From: an uncultured Clostridia bacterium
Lineage (GTDB): Bacteria; Bacillota; Clostridia; Christensenellales; Aristaeellaceae
DNA: 64,000 bases
Assembly (NCBI GenBank): GCA_946414315.1
Contig: CAMKNZ010000001.1
Location: 1-64,000, forward strand
Direction: 5' to 3'
This document shows, in pieces, positions 58,742-64,000 of this stretch. The notes below the pieces were generated by a model. The model was not told the DNA's origin, did no database searches, and saw only the letters and a program-made list of their open reading frames with translations. Each line of letters begins with the position of its first letter. Position 1 is the first letter of the stretch. The position numbers were made by a program, and so were the translations under genes.

Positions 58742-60433
58742 TTAATCCTGTGTCTGCCCCGGTTTCCATTCGTTGAACAGCAGGTCCGACCGGATTTCGA
58801 TCCAGTTCTTCAGGTAAGCGTATGAATCCTCAAAAGTCTGGCCGCTCGCCGGGTAAACGTTCCCGCGTCCTTTGGAAGTCCAGCGGGTATAGTTCATCGC
58901 GGCGGAATCCTCAATGGCGGCTTTATACTCGTCAAGGGATTTCAGCGCGCTGCCTTCCGGCGCTTTTTTCCTGCCCATCAGGATCTCCAGGGCCGGGTAA
59001 ACTTCTTCTTCATACACCTTCCGGGTTTCCTGCTGGAAATCCTCATGTGTAAGGAACCAGCGGGCCAGGAACCAGTTCTCTCTCGATCTTCTGTATACAA
59101 AATCCAGCCGTTTGGGATTGTTCATGCCTTTTCGATGGTTTCCGTAGCTGAAATCGTAATCCCATGCCGGTCCGGCGTAAAGCAGGGGATCCACACTGTC
59201 CTTTTCCTTGTACATAAACTGGCTGGATGCGCGCACGTCGTAACTGGCGGATAATTCATCCACGCATACCTTGAGCGCGAACGAATGCAGATCCAGATAA
59301 TCCGCGTAATACTTCCCCTCGCTGTTTCGGCCGTCCTTGGCCATGGCCGCGTCATTCAATCCGCTGATGATATCGGCAATATACTCGGCTCCCCGCTTTC
59401 CCACGTGAGAAGGCTCCTTGATCGTCACGTAAAGGTTCTGCTTTGTTTTGACGCCGGCGTTTTCCTTTTCGCGCTGGTAATACATCGGCAGCTCAATTTC
59501 GAGCAGATAGCCGCCGGTAATATCCTCCGGCTCCTCCACGTCATACCATCTTATGTTCAGGGTCTTATACCTGACATAGTTGATTTTCGCGTTGTCGTAT
59601 GCTTCCTTGCCGTTGACTCTCTCATATTCCTCTTCCAGATCCGAAATCTCCAGCCGGTTCTTTTTCAGCTGGATCTTTTCAGTCAGCAGGTAGATGCCGT
59701 CATATCTTTTGTTGACAAACATATCCACTTGCCTGCAGTCCGGGGTATAGGTCATGCCCAGGTGCCGGTACAGTTCAAAGGTGATCTGGTTCCGGAGCAA
59801 TGAAATATCGTTCCAGTTGGCCAGCAGGATCCATTTCTTGTTTTTCCCCATGCCGCCCAGGTCTGCTTTGTTCTGTATTTTCAGGGAAAACGCTTTTTTA
59901 CTCGCGAAAATCGTTGAATTCCCCCGCATCTTGAAGCTCGTCAGGGGTTCCGCCGCGTTCAGGCTGCCGTCCTCAGCAAACATCACCAGCTCCGCCGGCT
60001 GCTGAATGTCCGGGCCTTTCGTGCCCGTAACGCGCAGGAAATCCTTGTTGTCTATATGAATAAACAACGCGGGAATATCAGATCCCTGCATCACTTTGAC
60101 TTTCCAGTTGCTCTGGAACCCGGAAAAAGACACCTGTACAGTCTGTCCGGCATACTGTGAAACAGGGATTGTTTCTCCGCTCCTGTAAGTTGTTCCGTCC
60201 CAGACCATATCCATATTCTGGCTGACAGACAGCACGGGATCGCGTCCCTTGAACGCCCCGGGCAGATAAAGGACATATTTCCCCGTCTCCTGCTTTTCCA
60301 GCTGGACCGAGACTTCCTGTCCCTCAATATTCCAGGTGAAGACAACTTCCGTATTGGCCGCCGCTGCGATCCCTGCAAAGAGCAGCACCGCCAGAACAAT
60401 AAAACTGACTGTGACCAGCCGTATCTTTTTCAT
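58742..60433 (-). CDS. CotH-family protein kinase, secreted
   Basis: This 563-residue protein has an N-terminal signal/anchor (VTVSFIVLAVLLFAGIAAAA) and an Ig-like segment. The CotH kinase domain follows: FKMRGNSTIFASKKAFSLKI (ATP lysine region), LLANWNDISLLRNQITFEL, YDGIYLLTEKIQL and AGPAWDYDFSYGN (catalytic/metal Asp residues). CotH enzymes phosphorylate surface proteins. It clusters with beta-helix and glycosidase genes. The ATG follows AAAGAGGTC, a modest site. Confidence 0.92.
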   Translation of the reverse strand: MKKIRLVTVSFIVLAVLLFAGIAAAANTEVVFTWNIEGQEVSVQLEKQETGKYVLYLPGAFKGRDPVLSVSQNMDMVWDGTTYRSGETIPVSQYAGQTVQVSFSGFQSNWKVKVMQGSDIPALFIHIDNKDFLRVTGTKGPDIQQPAELVMFAEDGSLNAAEPLTSFKMRGNSTIFASKKAFSLKIQNKADLGGMGKNKKWILLANWNDISLLRNQITFELYRHLGMTYTPDCRQVDMFVNKRYDGIYLLTEKIQLKKNRLEISDLEEEYERVNGKEAYDNAKINYVRYKTLNIRWYDVEEPEDITGGYLLEIELPMYYQREKENAGVKTKQNLYVTIKEPSHVGKRGAEYIADIISGLNDAAMAKDGRNSEGKYYADYLDLHSFALKVCVDELSASYDVRASSQFMYKEKDSVDPLLYAGPAWDYDFSYGNHRKGMNNPKRLDFVYRRSRENWFLARWFLTHEDFQQETRKVYEEEVYPALEILMGRKKAPEGSALKSLDEYKAAIEDSAAMNYTRWTSKGRGNVYPASGQTFEDSYAYLKNWIEIRSDLLFNEWKPGQTQD

Positions 60434-60500
60434 GTTTCTGCTTTGACCTCTTTTCTCCGTCTGTTCCGTCTGATTCCGGCTGTTTTTTCACAGCATTCAG

Positions 60501-61415
60501 TCATTCGGAAAAAGGAACATATTCCCCGGTTCTGAAAAATGCGTACAGTTCCTTGAAATGGCTGCCGCTCCGCCAGCCTCCGCTGGTAGGATCCTTGACC
60601 GATACGAACCGGCATCCCTTATGCTTCTCCCGCATGGTTTGCCGCTGTGCGGTCGTGCACAGCAGTCCTCCCCACCACACGCGTTCCAGATTGGGAAGAT
60701 CATACAGCGGGGAAATATCCCTGATGTATCCGTCCAGTGTCAGGTTAAGATCCCGGAGCTTTATCAGTCCGGCCAGCGGCGTCAGGTCCGTGATGGGCGT
60801 ATTGAAGCACTCAAGGTAAACCAGGTTCTTCAGCGTGCCAACAGGAGTGATATCCTTCAGCCCGTAGTTGGGACTGATGATCAGCACTTCAATGTCCGGC
60901 ATCCAGTACAGGAAATTCAGGTCTGTCAGGTAATTGTGTCCCAGGTCAAGGGCTTTCATTCGCGTGCACATCCGGAGGGGATACAGCTCCTCTGAGGTGT
61001 GCCGTTTGTCTTCCTTCGTCTCACCGGAGTGGTGCAGCGTGGAAAAAGCCGTTTGGTCCGTCCGGATGATATGCGGCCCGATCTGGATGGTAAAGCCGAA
61101 GAACACCTGCGGATAGTAACGGTCGAACAGCCATTCCATGTCCTCGGTCGCCATGGGCGAATCAAAAAGGCGGACTTCTTTCAGGTTGGGGAGCTGGTCC
61201 AGGATTTCCGCCAGTGCCTTCGCGTCCGTCACCGTGGTTCCGCTCGCGTCAAAGTCCAGGATCTCTGTGTCCGGGCTGATAAGAAGGCCCCCGAAGGACA
61301 GTTCGTCAACCGCCGTTTTGTTATCTTCGGCATCATCTGCCGGTTCCGCCAGACCGGAAGCCACCGCTGCCAGGAACAGCGCGATGATCAGCAGGATCGT
61401 CAGGCCGCGTTTCAT
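60501..61415 (-). CDS. secreted leucine-rich-repeat protein
   Basis: This 304-residue protein has signal peptide MKRGLTILLIIALFLAAVAS. Leucine-rich repeats of the short internalin/LRR_4 type follow (LPNLKEVRLFDSPM, MKALDLGHNYLTDLNFLYW, LKNLVYLECFNTPITDLTPL, LIKLRDLNLTLDGYIRDISPL). No wall anchor is seen. It begins the minus-strand run that includes CotH and probably binds protein or glycan at the surface. AGGAGG lies 11 bases before the ATG. Confidence 0.88.
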   Translation of the reverse strand: MKRGLTILLIIALFLAAVASGLAEPADDAEDNKTAVDELSFGGLLISPDTEILDFDASGTTVTDAKALAEILDQLPNLKEVRLFDSPMATEDMEWLFDRYYPQVFFGFTIQIGPHIIRTDQTAFSTLHHSGETKEDKRHTSEELYPLRMCTRMKALDLGHNYLTDLNFLYWMPDIEVLIISPNYGLKDITPVGTLKNLVYLECFNTPITDLTPLAGLIKLRDLNLTLDGYIRDISPLYDLPNLERVWWGGLLCTTAQRQTMREKHKGCRFVSVKDPTSGGWRSGSHFKELYAFFRTGEYVPFSE

Positions 61416-61526
61416 GATATGACTTTCCTCCTCATTTACCCTCAGACGTTGTGTGCCTTATTTAAGATATTATACAGAAATACAAGCAGCCGTGCAAGTA
61501 TCGCAGCGGGAAGGCAGGGTCCCACC

Positions 61527-61556
61527 TTGCGTATGAAAAGCCCGTCATGATATAAT
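61527..61556 (+). promoter_or_regulatory. promoter of the third phosphodiester glycosidase gene
   Basis: TTGCGT, an 18-base spacer and TATAAT (61551-61556). Confidence 0.65.
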
Positions 61557-61586
61557 ATCCGGAACCATTGTCAAGGAGGCTTACCC

Positions 61587-62528
61587 ATGGTACGGAACAC
61601 TTTGAAAAACCGGCGCGCCGAAAAAAAGGCCCGGCATATGCGGATCCCTGTCATCACGCTGCTGATTATGGTCTTGGCCCTCTCGTCCGCTTTGTCGGAG
61701 AAGGAATTCCGGCCGCTGCCGATCGACCTTTCCGGCGGCGCTCCCCTTGACGTGGCAAATTCCAACACACTCATGGTCTATGAGGATCCCACCATCCGCG
61801 TGGAGCGGTTCGCGGCGACCCACGACCCGACGACCCTGATCCAGTACTACGCCGCGGATATCCGGATAAAGGATCCTTCCCAGCTGAGAACCGCTCCGGC
61901 GGACGGATTATCGTTTACTTCCGACGCCAAAGTACCGGTTCAAGTGATCGCCAAACGCATGAACGCAGTCCTTGCGATCAACGGCGACTATTGCACCGCT
62001 TCCACCGAAAACAAATATGTGCTCCGGCAGGGAACGGTTTATAAGGACTCCGTGGAGACCTCCCTGGACATGCTGCTGATTGACGAGAACGGAGATATGC
62101 ATATCATTCCCGCCAGGCCGGAGCTTGAGACCATGGACAAGACGCAGATCGACGGGAAAGCGGTCCGGAACGTGTTTCAGTTCGGGCCGGGCCTCGTGGT
62201 CGACGGAAAGCCTGCGGAAGACGCATATATCCTGGACGAAAACCATTCCCCCAAGTATGCCGTACCGGCCGGCGGCGCGCTGCGCATGGTCCTGATTCAG
62301 CGCGGAAGCCTGCACTACATGGCCATCTGTTCCCGCTACCACACCAATCTCGTCCAGCTCAGGGACCTTGTACTCTCCGTAGCGCCGGATTGCGTCAATG
62401 CGTATGTGCTGGACGGCGGAGGGTCCAGCCAGATGGTATTCATTGACACCCTGGTCAACAAGCTTACATCAAAACCGCGTCCGATCCCGGATATCATCTA
62501 TTTCGCCAGCGCATGGTTTGAACAATAA
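61587..62528 (+). CDS. secreted phosphodiester glycosidase-family protein
   Basis: This 313-residue protein has a basic N-terminus (KNRRAEKKARHMR) then a membrane/signal helix (IPVITLLIMVLALSSALS). The NAGPA domain shows VLAINGDYCTAS, FQFGPGLVVDGKP, LRMVLIQRGSLHYMAIC and AYVLDGGGSSQMVF, the clearest GGGSS active-site loop of the three homologues. AAGGAGG fixes ATG 61587. Monocistronic with its own promoter and terminator. Confidence 0.88.
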   Translation: MVRNTLKNRRAEKKARHMRIPVITLLIMVLALSSALSEKEFRPLPIDLSGGAPLDVANSNTLMVYEDPTIRVERFAATHDPTTLIQYYAADIRIKDPSQLRTAPADGLSFTSDAKVPVQVIAKRMNAVLAINGDYCTASTENKYVLRQGTVYKDSVETSLDMLLIDENGDMHIIPARPELETMDKTQIDGKAVRNVFQFGPGLVVDGKPAEDAYILDENHSPKYAVPAGGALRMVLIQRGSLHYMAICSRYHTNLVQLRDLVLSVAPDCVNAYVLDGGGSSQMVFIDTLVNKLTSKPRPIPDIIYFASAWFEQ

Positions 62529-62538
62529 AAAAACTCAG

Positions 62539-62567
62539 GGCTCCGGCATATGGCCGGAGCCTTTTTT
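62539..62567 (+). terminator. terminator after the phosphodiester glycosidase gene
   Basis: GGCTCCGGC and GCCGGAGCC pair around ATATG and are followed by TTTTTT. Confidence 0.92.
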
Positions 62568-62610
62568 CATGCGTGTCCCGGGGTCTGCCTGTCCATGTTT
62601 CCAATGATCT

Positions 62611-63963
62611 TTATCTTGAAGTCTCCCTGCTTTTTCTCACCAGCATGCTTCGGGAATACCGGATCAGCAGCAGGGTGGAGCACAGGATCCACCCCACCGG
62701 ATAGGCCAGCGCGACCGCAATAAATCCCGCGCCCAGCGCTTTGGTCACGGCCAGGTAGATCTGTCGGAATACCACAAAGGACGCCAGCATGATAACCGTC
62801 GGCATGGTAGCGTCCCCGATGCCGCGCAGCGCTCCCGCATAGATCTGGTTAAAGCAGACCGCAATATAAAACGGGGTCACAATCCGGATGAACCGGATGC
62901 CGTATTCAACGACCTCCTCTTCCGGAGAGAAAAAGCCCATCAGCGGTCTGGCCAGCACAAATACCAGCAAACCCAGCACCGCTGTGGAGACCAGGCTCAT
63001 CAGCGTCGCCTTCCGGACGCCGTCCCTGGCCCGGCCCGGCTGTTTCGCACCCCAGTTCTGGCCGACAAAGGTTGTGGAAGACATGGAGATGCTCTGTACC
63101 GGGATCAGGGCAAAGGCGTCAATCTTGCCGTATACGCCGTACCCGGCCATGCAGGCCGAGCCGAACGCATTAATATAGGACTGGACAAACACATTGGAAA
63201 AAGACGTCACCGCGGCCTGGATGCTGCTGGGCAGGCCCAGCTTCAGGATCATGGTAAGGGAGTACCGGTCGATGCGGACCCTCCGCCACCGGATTCCGTA
63301 ATCCCCCTTTTCCTTCGTCAGGGTAAAGAGAATCAGGAGCGCGGAAAGGATCTGCGACAGGACCGTTGCATAAGCCACCCCGTCCACTCCCATATGGAAA
63401 GCCAGCACAAACAGAAGATCCAGCGCCGTGTTCAGCAGGGCGGAAATGATCAGGAAAATCAGCGGCCTCCGGGAATCCCCCACCGCCCGCAGGATTCCGC
63501 TTCCCAGGTTATAGAACAGGACTCCGGAGATGCCCGCAAAGTAAATGGACAGATAGGTTCCGGATTCCGGCATTACATCTTCCGGCGTCTGCATGAAACG
63601 CAGCATCGGTTCAATGATGAGCCAGCCCAGGGCTGTCGCAATCAGGCTGACGATAAACGTCAGCGCCACGGTCGTATGCACCGCCTTGCCCAGGCCTTCC
63701 CGGTCATGGGCGCCGTACCGCTGGGAAATCACCACGGAGGCGCCCGTGGCCAGCCCCGCGCAGAAACCGACGATCGTGTTAATGATCGGTCCGGTAGAGC
63801 CCACTGCCGCCTGGGCCTGCTGCCCCACAAACTGGCCGACCACCAGGGTATCCACCGTGTTATAGAGCTGCTGGAACAGAAGCCCGATCGCCATCGGGAT
63901 GGAGAACCGCAGCATATGCACCCATATATTTCCTTCTGTCATATCCAGGTCACGCCGCGCCAC
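62611..63963 (-). CDS. MATE-family efflux transporter
   Basis: This 450-residue membrane protein has 12 helices in two homologous halves. It shows MARRDLDMTEGNIWVHMLRF, LFQQLYNTVDTLVVGQFVG and GSTGPIINTIVGFCAGLATG (parts), typical of the DinF/NorM-type clostridial subfamily. It exports cationic or hydrophobic compounds in exchange for H+ or Na+. The start is GTG 63963, directly after GGGAGGTGATGAA. The promoter would lie outside the window. Confidence 0.93.
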   Translation of the reverse strand: MARRDLDMTEGNIWVHMLRFSIPMAIGLLFQQLYNTVDTLVVGQFVGQQAQAAVGSTGPIINTIVGFCAGLATGASVVISQRYGAHDREGLGKAVHTTVALTFIVSLIATALGWLIIEPMLRFMQTPEDVMPESGTYLSIYFAGISGVLFYNLGSGILRAVGDSRRPLIFLIISALLNTALDLLFVLAFHMGVDGVAYATVLSQILSALLILFTLTKEKGDYGIRWRRVRIDRYSLTMILKLGLPSSIQAAVTSFSNVFVQSYINAFGSACMAGYGVYGKIDAFALIPVQSISMSSTTFVGQNWGAKQPGRARDGVRKATLMSLVSTAVLGLLVFVLARPLMGFFSPEEEVVEYGIRFIRIVTPFYIAVCFNQIYAGALRGIGDATMPTVIMLASFVVFRQIYLAVTKALGAGFIAVALAYPVGWILCSTLLLIRYSRSMLVRKSRETSR

Positions 63964-64000
63964 TTCATCACCTCCCTGCCGGTTTCTGAATCAATATATA

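Overview
The window reads as chromosome of a Gram-positive, low-to-mid-60s/50s %GC Clostridia-type bacterium (Bacillota), probably an uncultured gut or rumen lineage. The reasons are strong purine-rich Shine-Dalgarno sites before nearly every gene, frequent GTG/TTG starts, TTGACA-N17-TATAAT promoters, a T-box leader, an ECF transporter, an ANTAR regulator beside glnA, CotH/beta-helix surface proteins and LL-diaminopimelate aminotransferase. The exact taxon is inference. I see no phage, insertion sequence, CRISPR array, tRNA or rRNA.

Layout. 1-11000 (+): two polar amino-acid ABC systems (one conventional; one with a lobe-permuted binding protein fused to the permease and an ATPase carrying an extra C-terminal domain), an SGNH hydrolase, a VanZ/D,D-carboxypeptidase fusion, a lone binding protein, then a run of small-molecule enzymes (two GNATs, a phosphatase, a P-loop kinase, an APH-like kinase). 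11000-19900: methyltransferase, PspC, sirtuin, a secreted beta-helix protein, a membrane protein/XRE pair, Na/Pi symporter with PhoU domain, an esterase and a secreted phosphodiester glycosidase. 19900-24700: a complete ECF transporter (T, A, A', S) behind a T-box that I read as tryptophan-specific, divergent from pheA (chorismate mutase-prephenate dehydratase). 24800-29700: Trk/Ktr potassium uptake followed by a KdpD/KdpE-like two-component system and a 54-residue membrane protein.

29700-48200 is a nitrogen-assimilation island: an AmtB-PII fusion, a PEP/pyruvate-binding-domain protein, then on the minus strand glnA, an ANTAR antiterminator, gltB, gltD and purF, and on the plus strand dapL, asnB and guaA. 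These genes move ammonia into glutamine, glutamate, diaminopimelate, asparagine, PRA and GMP. Three promoters of this island (amtB, glnA, dapL) are each followed at once by a terminator-like leader hairpin that contains a shared six-base-loop hairpin with A at loop position 1 and G at position 4, the signature bound by ANTAR proteins. The neighbouring ANTAR protein lacks the usual receiver aspartate. This proposed self-contained antitermination regulon is the best candidate for an undescribed system here.

48300-55800 (-): a multidrug-type MFS with an XRE-TPR regulator, and a sugar operon (xylose-isomerase-like, PfkB kinase, class II aldolase, MFS) with strong hairpins in every gap. 55800-64000: small enzymes (ABM-like, HIT), then a cell-surface cluster (Cthe_2159-like beta-helix, two phosphodiester glycosidases, CotH kinase, leucine-rich repeat protein) and a MATE exporter.
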